Shown: positions 8,134 to 16,600 of the stretch, piece by piece
Numbering within the stretch: position 1 is the stretch's first letter
Layout: every line of letters begins with the position of its first letter
NCBI GenBank assembly: GCA_963707275.1
Contig: CAVPPH010000013.1
Span: forward strand, 434,001-498,000
From: JACKBK01 sp963707275
GTDB lineage: Bacteria > Chloroflexota > Anaerolineae > JAAEKA01
DNA length: 64,000 nucleotides
Direction: 5' to 3'
Made by a program: the position numbers and the translations under genes
The notes under the pieces: generated by a model
Told to the model about the DNA's origin: nothing
The model's input: only the letters and a program-made list of their open reading frames with translations
Databases searched by the model: none

Positions 8134-11100
8134 CCACAGCTGGCGAGTCGGCCAGCGGGCGGAAGTCCTCGTTGTCGGCGTCGCTGAAGCGCGGATCGGC
8201 GAATATCTCGCCCGGTCCGGGCTGATCCACGAAACTCCCGTCGATCGCGAAGTCGTGGCCGTTGCGCCAGTAGAGGTTGTAGGTGTGCAGCGCGGTCGTC
8301 GCGCAGTCTTCGTAGCCTAGCGCTGTTTCCTGATTGAAGGCCAGGATCGAGTTGCGCACGTCGATGCTGCCGCAGTCGGCCGTTGCAACGCCGTCGTCGT
8401 TGTTCACCAGCGTGTCGTTGACCAGCGTCGCCAGCGCCGAGCTGCCGGTCACGCTGATGGCCGTGCCGGTGTTGCGGATGATGGCGCGTTGTACCGTCAG
8501 GGAGCCTTTGCCATCGACAATTACACCATCTGCGCTGCCCTCGCCCGCGACCGTCATCAAAGCCAGGCCGGCCAGTCGGGTGTTCTCGGCGCTCACCAAA
8601 GCCTGCCCTGAGCCTGGGGCGTGCCCTGAGCCTGTCGAAGGGCCGGGCGGCGCGAGAACGGTCAGCCCCGCGCCGCTGCCGAACAGCGACACGCCGTTGA
8701 CCAGCGCCACCCGCTCACGGTAGACGCCGGGATCGATCAGGACTTGCTGCGCGCCGGAGGCGATCCCATCGCCGATGGTCGTGAAGGCGTCAACGCCCAG
8801 CGTCAGTCCGTTGTTGTCGCAGTTCGAACAGAACGACGGGTTTACCGTTACCGGGGCGCGGTAGGTGTAGTAGCCCAGGTCGCTACCATCCGATGCCAGG
8901 CCATGGGCTGCCGAATTGGCGCCTAGCCGGAAGACCTGCTGGCTCCAGTCCATGAACGCTGCCTCGTCGCGCGTCATCAACGTCGCCGGATTGCCGGCCG
9001 GCGCGACGCTCCAGTCGCCGGCTTGGCCGTTGACGCTGGCGAAGCCGCTGTGGCTGTTCAGGGTCGGCCCGGCGTTGCCGTTGGCGTCGCCCCACCAGGC
9101 CGGCAGGGGCGCCGTGTTGGGCAGCGCCACGAACAGGTTGTCCTGAAGGTAGATGGCGTTGCTGGACAGCAGGCCGGGCTGGCTGACGATCAGGTGCGCG
9201 CCCGGGGCGTTGGACACCAGCGTCAGATGGCGCAGTGACACGGCGGACTGCAGCACTTGCACAGCCGCGCTGGTGGTCCGATCGAGGTACACCAGCAGGT
9301 TGCGCAGCCGGATATTGTCGCCGTCGGACAGGGTTGCACTGGCCGGATCGCCGCCGTAGTTGATCTGCACACCGGTGCTGACGTTGGAGATCGTCAGGTT
9401 GCGCAGCGTGACGCCGCGGATGTCGGGGTAGATGACGGTCTGGTCGCTGGGCGGGAAGACCAGCAGGCCGGTGCTGCCGCCGCCGTCGATGAACACCGCG
9501 TCGGCGTCCGCACCCTGAATCGTCAGCCGGTCCCGCCCCGCGTGGATGACGGCACTGCTGTAGGTGCCCGGCTGCACGTAGACCGTGTCGGCAAACCAGG
9601 CAGCATCCAACGCCGGCTGCAGATCGGCGAAGGCATCCACGCCCCAGGTCAGGCCGTCGTTGGTGCAGGTCGCGCAGTAGTCGTCGTCTACGACGCGGAC
9701 GGCGCTTTCGCCGCCAAGCTGGAAGACCCAGCCGCTGCCGGCCGTGTCGGGCGAAACATAGTCATCCTTGCCGTCGCCGTCGAAGTCGCCCGTCAGCCCG
9801 CTGGCCAGCAGTTGGCCGGAGAACTGCAGGACGTTGTTGGCCACCACCTGGAACGGCATCGAGGTGTTCAGGCCCTTGCCCAGCCACGCCTCTGCCTCGC
9901 CGTCCACTACGGCCAGCACATCCGTCTTGCCGTCGCCGTTGAAGTCGGCGCTGCGGTCGGCTGCCGAGGACGTCACGTCTGGGCTAAGGCTGCTGGCAAG
10001 CTGGTCGAAGCCCAGCGCGCCGCCGGCCAGGCTGCTGCTGCGCAGCACGATCCAACCTGTGTTGGCCTGGTTGCGGGCCGCCAGGTCGGACAGTCCATCG
10101 CCGTCGAAGTCGCCGGCAATCAGCGCTGCCGCGTTGCCGCCGGCCAGCCCGCCCAGCGTGTTGCTGACAGCGCTGAAGTCGAAGGCGGATCCCGCGGCCT
10201 GGGAGATGTACGACTCCCAGAGCGAGCCGTTCCAGGCCAGCAAGTCGGTCCTTCCGTCGCCGTCGAAGTCGGTTGCCAGGATCTGGCTGGTGTTGCCCGC
10301 GGCCAGGCTGCCAAGGTTGCTGGTAACAGGCGTGAAGCTGAACGATGAACCACTGGCGCCGACCGCGCGCAGGAACTGCCACGAAGTGCCGTCCCAGTAC
10401 CCTATGTCGTCCAGTCCGTCGCCGTCGAAGTCGCCGAGCAGTCGCGCTGTGTTGCTGCCCAGCGCTGCGGGCAGGTTGTGCGTGTATTCGCTGAAGGTCA
10501 GCGCCGTGTTGTAGCCGTCGGAGTGCCACAGTCGCCAGGCCGATAGCGAAGCATCCCAGCCGGCTATGTCGGCCTTGCCGTCGCCGTCAAAGTCGCCGGT
10601 GAACGCGGAGGCCGTGGCCCAATCGCTCACGTTGTTGGTGACCGCCCGGAAGGCGATGGCCGGTGTACTCGCCGCCGCGACCTCAGCCTGAGCGCGGCCC
10701 GCGAGTTGCCGTTGGCTGAGCCTGCCGAAGCCAGGCAGGCTGCCAAGAGCGCGCGGCGCCGGAGCGGGTCCGATCGCTGCTGCCAACTCAGCGTCATTGC
10801 TGACGGCAACAGGCACCAGGAGCAGGTCGGACGAGAGGTCGCAGTTCAGGTCGGAGCCGGCCGCGTACGGTGCGGAGGCTGCCGCGGCCACGTTGGCGAC
10901 CTGCGCCTGGACTGGCTGGTTGCTGGCCAGGCTGGATGATCCGTGGAAGAGATAGGCTGTGCCGCCGCCGGCGCTGCTGCCCAGCAGCACGTCGTTCAGA
11001 CCGTCCACGTTGACGTCACCCGGCGCGGCGATGAAGCCGTCGAAGGCTGTGCTGCCGCCGAAGGTGACGTCGGGCGTCATGCCGGTGGTCCAGCCGCTGC

Positions 11101-13690
11101 TGCGTCCGTAGACGACCCGCGGCTGCGATCCGTTGCTGAAACCGAGGTCTGGCAGCGTGTCGCCGTTGACATCGCCCAGCGCGGTGATCTGGGCGCCCAC
11201 CGCTGCGCTGCTGTTGGCAGTCACCGTGGCGGCGGCCGCCGTGGGTGGCGTCATACCGCCGAAATAGAGCGAGACGACGCGGCCGTTGCCCAGCGAATTT
11301 GCCGGGTCGCTGATCGCGAAGTCATCGTAGCCGTCGTTGTTGACATCGCCGACGCCGGTAGCCGGGGCGCCGGAGCCGGGCAGCGGGTAGCTAGCGAGTG
11401 CGTTGGTTGCCAGATCGGTGTTTGCATTCCAACTGGTGGCCTGGCCGGCCAGCAGGTAGGCTTTGCCAGCGCCACTGGCATTCAGTCCGCCGACCAGCAC
11501 GTCATCGAAGCCGTCGCCGTCCACGTCGCCGGCCGCGGCCGCGTACGAGCCCAGAACCAGGCTGTCGGACGTGGTCAGGATCAGCCAGTTACTGACGTAT
11601 TCGCTGTCCAGCGACAGCGCGCTGCCGTTGGGGGTGGCCTGGCCAAAGACCAGGAAGACGCGCTCGTTGGCGGGATCGCCGATCAGCATGTCGCTCAATC
11701 CGTCGCCGTTGACGTCGCCGGCGGGCGCTACTACGGTGCCGATGCCTGCATCCGTCGCGCCGACGTAGCCGCTGGGGCTGTCACTCAATGCCACTGCGTC
11801 CGGGATCACCGGCCAACCGCCGCCCGCGCCGTAGACGATGACGACCTTGCCGGCGCCGTCGTTGGCGGCCGGCAGACCGACGGCGAGGTCGGCGCGGCTG
11901 TCGCCGTTGACATCGCCCAGCCAGGCGACCGTCATGTCGTTGTCTACCAGCGGCGACGGCGGCTCCAGCCAGATCGTGGCGCTGTCGTAGGCGTCCAGCG
12001 CACTGCCGGCCAGCGTTTCCGGTCGGGCAGGTAGCGGGACGTTCATGATGTCGTCGCCGTGGCCTTCTAGCGCGAAGGAGGAAACATCGCCCAGAATCGA
12101 CGGCAGGTTGGAGAGCATATCGCCCGGCGGCAGCAAGTCGAGCACCACAGTCGTGTTGCTGCTCTCGCTGACATTGCCGGCGCGGTCCCAGGCGCGCACC
12201 GAGATGACGTGGTCGCCCTGGCCGGCGTCCGACGGCAGCCGCCACAGGTAGGTCCAGTCACTTTGCGTCGGGTAGCCGGTTGTCGTCAACGTCGCCTGTT
12301 GCCACGGCTTGCGGTCGATGCTGACCTGGATACGATCCAGACCCGACAGGTTGTCGCTGGCCGAGCCGCTCAGCGTCACGCGCGCGCCGCCGGTTTCGTA
12401 CGGGTCGATGTCGGTGATGAAGTCGCCGTTGTTCAGGGCCAGCGAGGCCGCCGGCGCGGTGTTGTCCACCGTCACGCTGACCTGCGCTGCGTCGCTCTGG
12501 TGGCCGACGTAGTCAGTGGCGCGTGCTTGCAGCGTGTAGACGCCATCTGACGGCAGCATCCACGTCGCCTGCCACGGGCCGAGACCGTTGGGCGTTTGCC
12601 AGCCCTGGCCGTCGGCCAGATCGACTTGCACGGCCGTCACCCAACTGGTGGGGTCGCTGGCCGTGCCGCCGACGACCAGACTGTCGCCCTTCAGCACCGC
12701 ACCGTTGACCGGCGATGAGAACGTTGCCAGCGGCGGCTCGGCATCGACGGTGATCGTGTCGCCGCGCACCAGGGTTGTGTCGCTGTACGGCAGCGTCGTC
12801 GAGATCGTGGCGGCCACGGAACTGGTCAGCGCGGCATCGACGTTGGCGGTCAGGGTGGCTGTAACTTCCAGACCCAGCGCCAACTGGGTGGGCGGTGCGA
12901 AGTTCCAGGCGTATTGCGCTCCGCCTGTGCAGGCGCCGACCTGCAGCGGCGCGGCCACGTCGCCGGTGAGCTGGCCGCCTGTCAGGTTGGTCAGCGCTGC
13001 GGGCAGGCAGGTGGTGATCGTCGAGGAGATGATCTTGTTGCTGTCGTTGAAGACGGTCATCAGCCAGGAGACGGGATCGCCCGGCTTGACGAAGACGCCG
13101 GCGCGGCCGCCGGGTCCGACGACGTGCGGACTGGCCACTGTCAGCAGGGCCGGGGCCACGTTGGTCGCCCACGGGCTGCTCTGGCCGGCGCGTTCCTGGC
13201 TGTCCAGGAGGCCGTCGGTGTCGGTGTCGGCCGTGGTTGGGTCGGAGATGGTGAACGCGGTGGTCGTCTCGAACAGACGCACCTGCCAGCCGCCGCTCCA
13301 CACGCCGTTCTGGTCTTCGTGCAGCCATTCTTCGCCGTCCAGCAGACCGTCGTTGTCCGTGTCCGGGTTGCCGGCGTTGCTGGCGATGCCGGTTTCGTCC
13401 CAGTCGCCCAGCCCGTCGCCATCCGAGTCCCAGGCGTTCCAGAGGGTGCCGCGGGTCGACTGGTATTGCACTTCGTAGGCGTCGCTCAGGGTGTCGCCGT
13501 CGTGGTCCCAGTTTGTGGGATCGGGGTCAGATGTGTTGGGCAGGCCGTCGCCGTCGATGTCGGGGTTGTTGAGTTGGTCCCAGTTCCACAGCTCGTCCAG
13601 CGTGGCCGGCAGCACGTCCAGATAAAGGGTGACGGTCGATTTCTCGATGCCTTCGGCGTCGTTGGCCTCCGGGTAGACGGAGGTATCCAC
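7439..13690 (-). CDS. Giant protein A, piece 2: Asp-rich repeats, Ig-like, FG-GAP propeller, beta-helix
   Basis: Continues piece 1 after a one-base slip (STEVDTSVYPEAND is the resumed frame). It opens with type-3-like calcium loops (DIDGDGLPNT, DSDGDGLGDWDE, DTDNDGLLDGEEW), then Ig-like domains, then FG-GAP units such as DVNGDGLSDMLIGDPANERV typical of an integrin-like propeller. A second propeller-like block has the signature GDFDGDGKxDxxxWD repeated. From about 9,700 come right-handed beta-helix modules, each opened by a Cys-x-x-Cys, NDG or NNG, AF sequence. The true frame ends near 8,001 (CEQCLNDGL); the remainder to 7,439 is out of frame. Confidence 0.8.
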   Translation of the reverse strand: MDTSVYPEANDAEGIEKSTVTLYLDVLPATLDELWNWDQLNNPDIDGDGLPNTSDPDPTNWDHDGDTLSDAYEVQYQSTRGTLWNAWDSDGDGLGDWDETGIASNAGNPDTDNDGLLDGEEWLHEDQNGVWSGGWQVRLFETTTAFTISDPTTADTDTDGLLDSQERAGQSSPWATNVAPALLTVASPHVVGPGGRAGVFVKPGDPVSWLMTVFNDSNKIISSTITTCLPAALTNLTGGQLTGDVAAPLQVGACTGGAQYAWNFAPPTQLALGLEVTATLTANVDAALTSSVAATISTTLPYSDTTLVRGDTITVDAEPPLATFSSPVNGAVLKGDSLVVGGTASDPTSWVTAVQVDLADGQGWQTPNGLGPWQATWMLPSDGVYTLQARATDYVGHQSDAAQVSVTVDNTAPAASLALNNGDFITDIDPYETGGARVTLSGSASDNLSGLDRIQVSIDRKPWQQATLTTTGYPTQSDWTYLWRLPSDAGQGDHVISVRAWDRAGNVSESSNTTVVLDLLPPGDMLSNLPSILGDVSSFALEGHGDDIMNVPLPARPETLAGSALDAYDSATIWLEPPSPLVDNDMTVAWLGDVNGDSRADLAVGLPAANDGAGKVVIVYGAGGGWPVIPDAVALSDSPSGYVGATDAGIGTVVAPAGDVNGDGLSDMLIGDPANERVFLVFGQATPNGSALSLDSEYVSNWLILTTSDSLVLGSYAAAAGDVDGDGFDDVLVGGLNASGAGKAYLLAGQATSWNANTDLATNALASYPLPGSGAPATGVGDVNNDGYDDFAISDPANSLGNGRVVSLYFGGMTPPTAAAATVTANSSAAVGAQITALGDVNGDTLPDLGFSNGSQPRVVYGRSSGWTTGMTPDVTFGGSTAFDGFIAAPGDVNVDGLNDVLLGSSAGGGTAYLFHGSSSLASNQPVQAQVANVAAAASAPYAAGSDLNCDLSSDLLLVPVAVSNDAELAAAIGPAPAPRALGSLPGFGRLSQRQLAGRAQAEVAAASTPAIAFRAVTNNVSDWATASAFTGDFDGDGKADIAGWDASLSAWRLWHSDGYNTALTFSEYTHNLPAALGSNTARLLGDFDGDGLDDIGYWDGTSWQFLRAVGASGSSFSFTPVTSNLGSLAAGNTSQILATDFDGDGRTDLLAWNGSLWESYISQAAGSAFDFSAVSNTLGGLAGGNAAALIAGDFDGDGLSDLAARNQANTGWIVLRSSSLAGGALGFDQLASSLSPDVTSSAADRSADFNGDGKTDVLAVVDGEAEAWLGKGLNTSMPFQVVANNVLQFSGQLLASGLTGDFDGDGKDDYVSPDTAGSGWVFQLGGESAVRVVDDDYCATCTNDGLTWGVDAFADLQPALDAAWFADTVYVQPGTYSSAVIHAGRDRLTIQGADADAVFIDGGGSTGLLVFPPSDQTVIYPDIRGVTLRNLTISNVSTGVQINYGGDPASATLSDGDNIRLRNLLVYLDRTTSAAVQVLQSAVSLRHLTLVSNAPGAHLIVSQPGLLSSNAIYLQDNLFVALPNTAPLPAWWGDANGNAGPTLNSHSGFASVNGQAGDWSVAPAGNPATLMTRDEAAFMDWSQQVFRLGANSAAHGLASDGSDLGYYTYRAPVTVNPSFCSNCDNNGLTLGVDAFTTIGDGIASGAQQVLIDPGVYRERVALVNGVSLFGSGAGLTVLAPPGPSTGSGHAPGSGQALVSAENTRLAGLALMTVAGEGSADGVIVDGKGSLTVQRAIIRNTGTAISVTGSSALATLVNDTLVNNDDGVATADCGSIDVRNSILAFNQETALGYEDCATTALHTYNLYWRNGHDFAIDGSFVDQPGPGEIFADPRFSDADNEDFRPLADSPAVDAGDPSDPAPPGSGERIDLGYAQAAEASVYASKDYCEQCLNDGLAVAGDGLRRDPGRGGQRARYRRPLDGGRGRRQPGRAGGLSRARAASERRASGGRGRGHDRDRRRRQRLPAGAGGRHQRRGPRLHHHQRRRRPRRRRHRGHRFVQPDHNHPQHHRRHLARRSGAGGQRQRGRAVRRRRHRFGPVQHGCRQLRQRRLRSRPDQLGRCALQHRRLQRRRAGQQRRRADLH
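8603..8643. repeat. Dispersed palindromic repeat, double copy in gene A
   Basis: Two adjacent copies (a partial one and a complete CCCTGAGCCTGTCGAAGGG) lie in a beta-helix loop and encode PSTGSGHAPGSGQA in frame. Copies B and C carry one or two copies at the homologous position, so the site is a hot spot for unit gain or loss. Confidence 0.75.
10712..10731. repeat. Dispersed palindromic repeat, degenerate copy in gene A linker
   Basis: TTGGCTGAGCCTGCCGAAG lies in the linker between the two FG-GAP blocks of gene A and is translated in frame. Confidence 0.4.
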
Positions 13691-16600
13691 TTCGGTGGAG
13701 CAACTTACCGATCAGCGGGCAGCCCTGAATCACGAACACGAAGTGGTTGATGGTGAGCAGGTCCAGGGCCATGTTGCGCTTGGCTTCCTGCAACAGATAA
13801 CGCACCTGCAATTCCTGCGTGCATGTGTTGTCTGTATTCGTCACGAGGCAATTGTAGGGATTGCTCAGCGCGCTGGCCTTGGCTTCGCCGGGTTCTGCCG
13901 AGCCGTTCCACTCCCCGGTGAGGCTGGTCTTGCGCAGATCATCATAGCTGCCGCCGTTGTCAGCCTCGATCTTGCCCGTGTATTCAGCCGTGAGGATGAA
14001 TTGGTTGCCGGGTACGGGGCCTGCGTTGGGGGTCGCCATGGCCGATTGCTGGGCCGCAATTTCCACATCGGGCGGGATTTTCACCAGGTATTCAACATCG
14101 TAGAGGGTATTGGTCAGCCAGGTGGTGAACGCTCCGGTGATGTCGTAGCCAAAGAGGTTGCTGATGAAGTCAATCACCGTGTAAAGCGCCACGAACAGGA
14201 AGGTAACATTGAACAGGGACAGGATTAAGAATAGGGTGGCCATGATTAGCTGAACGATGGCGGCAGCGGCAGCATAGGTGACTGTGATCCCGGAGTGGCC
14301 GGCAGCATACGAGAGAAACAAGTACAGGATGGCTCCGGCCTGCAATAAGAATCCCGCCCACAGGAATGAGTCGCCCCATTTGCCGTATTCTATCGCCTTG
14401 AACAGGTCGCCCAACTTCTTCAGATCGCGTAGGATTTCTATGGCGAAGTATACTGTCATGACTGTTGCCAGGCTGGACATGAACCATTGGACGATCTCGA
14501 TCACCAGGTCCGCCCCTCCCAGCGCGTAGGCAAGTACTGCCGTAAGCAGCATGGCAATCGCGGCAAAGAATCCAACCACAATGCCGATCGACTGGGCGTT
14601 TTCCGAGCTGCGGATCAGTTCCCAAAGTTTGCCGATCGCGCCCTCTCCTTCCACGATGGCCTTGTAGACCTCGCCGATGTCGTCGATGGCCTCCAGGAAC
14701 TCGCCCATCGTGCTAGCGTTTTCGGAGTCCAGTTGCTCGAGAATTGCCTGGTCGTTGGCTTCCTCGCCCGCGATATCCTCACCGTCCACGGCAATGATCG
14801 ATGTATTGCCCTGCTGCCAGAGGGGATAGAAGAAGTTGACGTAGAACTCGTCTTCGTCGGTCATGTCGGGATAGCGTTCCTGCATCAGGGCCAGCGTCTC
14901 GTTGATCGTCAGTCCGACCCACTGGCTGCTCTGGAAGCCGTAGGTGTTCAGCTTCACCGCGCGCTGCGTGATGACGTGGATCGTGTCCATGGAAACGGTG
15001 AAGCTGTTCATCGGCTGGCCGGCCATGGAGTCCATGCTGAACGCGCCAACGTCCTGCTGCATGGCATACAGCAGCGACGGATTGTCGGTTGGCTGGTACC
15101 AGGTGTTGAGAAAGTCGATTGTTTTGCTGGAGTTGGTCTCGGCCCAGGCCTCGTCCGAGTGCGGGTAGACCGAATAATCGACCTCCACCCGCGTGGTTAC
15201 TCCCCAGCGCTCTGCCGCCGGCGTGTTGGGGTCGATGAAACGCTGCTGCACCTCCTGCAGGTCAGGATGCTGGTTGTTGAGAAAGGCTGCTGCCATGCCG
15301 AGCGCCAGGTTGAACAACGACTTGTCTTCGTTGGGCGAGTTGGGCGTGCCGAAGATACCCATCTCGACATTCTGGCTCTTGGTAACATTCAGCCCGGTCA
15401 GGCGGAAGGTGTCGTTGTAGGTCTGGACAGGCAACTTCTGTGTTTCGATGCTGCAGGTCGTGGCGCTGGGTCGGTCAGGATTGGCGCAGTTGACGTACTG
15501 GTCCAGCGCGGCCTGAACGATCCACACCAGGGATGCCTGCCACTGCACGCCGGCCACCTCGTCCGGGGTGTACGCAGCCTTGGCATAGAAGGCGCTGACG
15601 TTGCCGCCGTCGGTCACCGTTTGCAGGGGTATGTACATGACATAATCATAAAACGGTGTGTCGGTAGCTTCCACCACGGAAATGCCGTATTTGTCGGCCA
15701 GTTGCGGCGAGACATTGGTGTAGACCTGGAGCACAGGCGCCAGTTGCACGTCCTGAGTTGATCCATCCAGGTCCATGATCTGGCCCAGATCGTCGTCCGG
15801 CCAGTCGAGATAGGTGGTGCTGTAGCGCAGGTGGTCCTGGTTCTGCGGCTGCAACTGCACTTCGATGTACTGGTAGCCGTCGTAGTTGCCGCCGGTGGTG
15901 TTGACCGAGAAGCTGGTCATGTAGTCGCTGACAGTGTAGGGCGACAGGTCGATGCCATCGTACACGCCGTCGTCGTCGTTGTCGGAGTCCCAGGTGTTGG
16001 GGATGTGGTCGCCGTCCGGGTCCCAACTCGGCGCCTCGCCGTAGGGTGCGGGCCACTCGGAGTAGTCGGTCAAGCCATCGGCGTTGCTGTCGGCCCGGAT
16101 GGCGTTGCTGGTCCAGGTGACCGGGTTGCCGTCGGCGTCAAGCAGCACCGTTCCGCTGATTTCCAGCGTGTCGGTGATGCCGTCGCTGTCGCTGTCAGGC
16201 TCCAGATAATAGGTGCCGTAGCAGGTTTCCTGGTAGTCGCCCAGTCCGTCGCCGTCGCTGTCGACGCCGATCTCTCCATCGCCACAGATCGGCGTGCCGT
16301 CGTTGTTCAGGGCGCTCGGTTCCTTGACCGGCTCTGAGCGCGACACAGCCTTTTGCAGCGTTTCTGCAATCCGCTGCGCGGCGAGTTGGCTGTCGTCCGC
16401 CATGCCCAGATCTTCGGAGGTGATCGTGGTGCGCTCGGCCGCAGCCTCGGCTCGGGCAGTGTCGAAACGCACGATGCGCTGCGACTGCAAGATTGGGCTG
16501 ACAACGAAGATAGCGATCAAGGTGGCCGCGATGGCGATATAGACGGTGCGTCGCCGCCGGTACGCGATCAGCGCCAGCGCGAGAACGACGGCTGCCAGCA

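Noticed and set aside
13180..13570. Asp-rich loops as dockerin modules of a cellulosome
   Set aside because: Loops come in long runs without the paired dockerin helices, and no cohesin or glycoside hydrolase domain is present.
7439..13705. Programmed ribosomal frameshifting as the cause of the split frames
   Set aside because: Break sites differ between paralogues, no slippery heptamer recurs, and the sister copy usually reads straight through the same place.
6691..15761. Long open frames on the plus strand, for example 6,691-8,016, 9,257-10,348, 10,943-12,034 and 14,487-15,761
   Set aside because: They mirror the minus-strand giant gene, encode Val/Ala/Arg-rich low-complexity protein without recognisable domains, and recur only because GC-rich coding DNA has few stop codons on the other strand.
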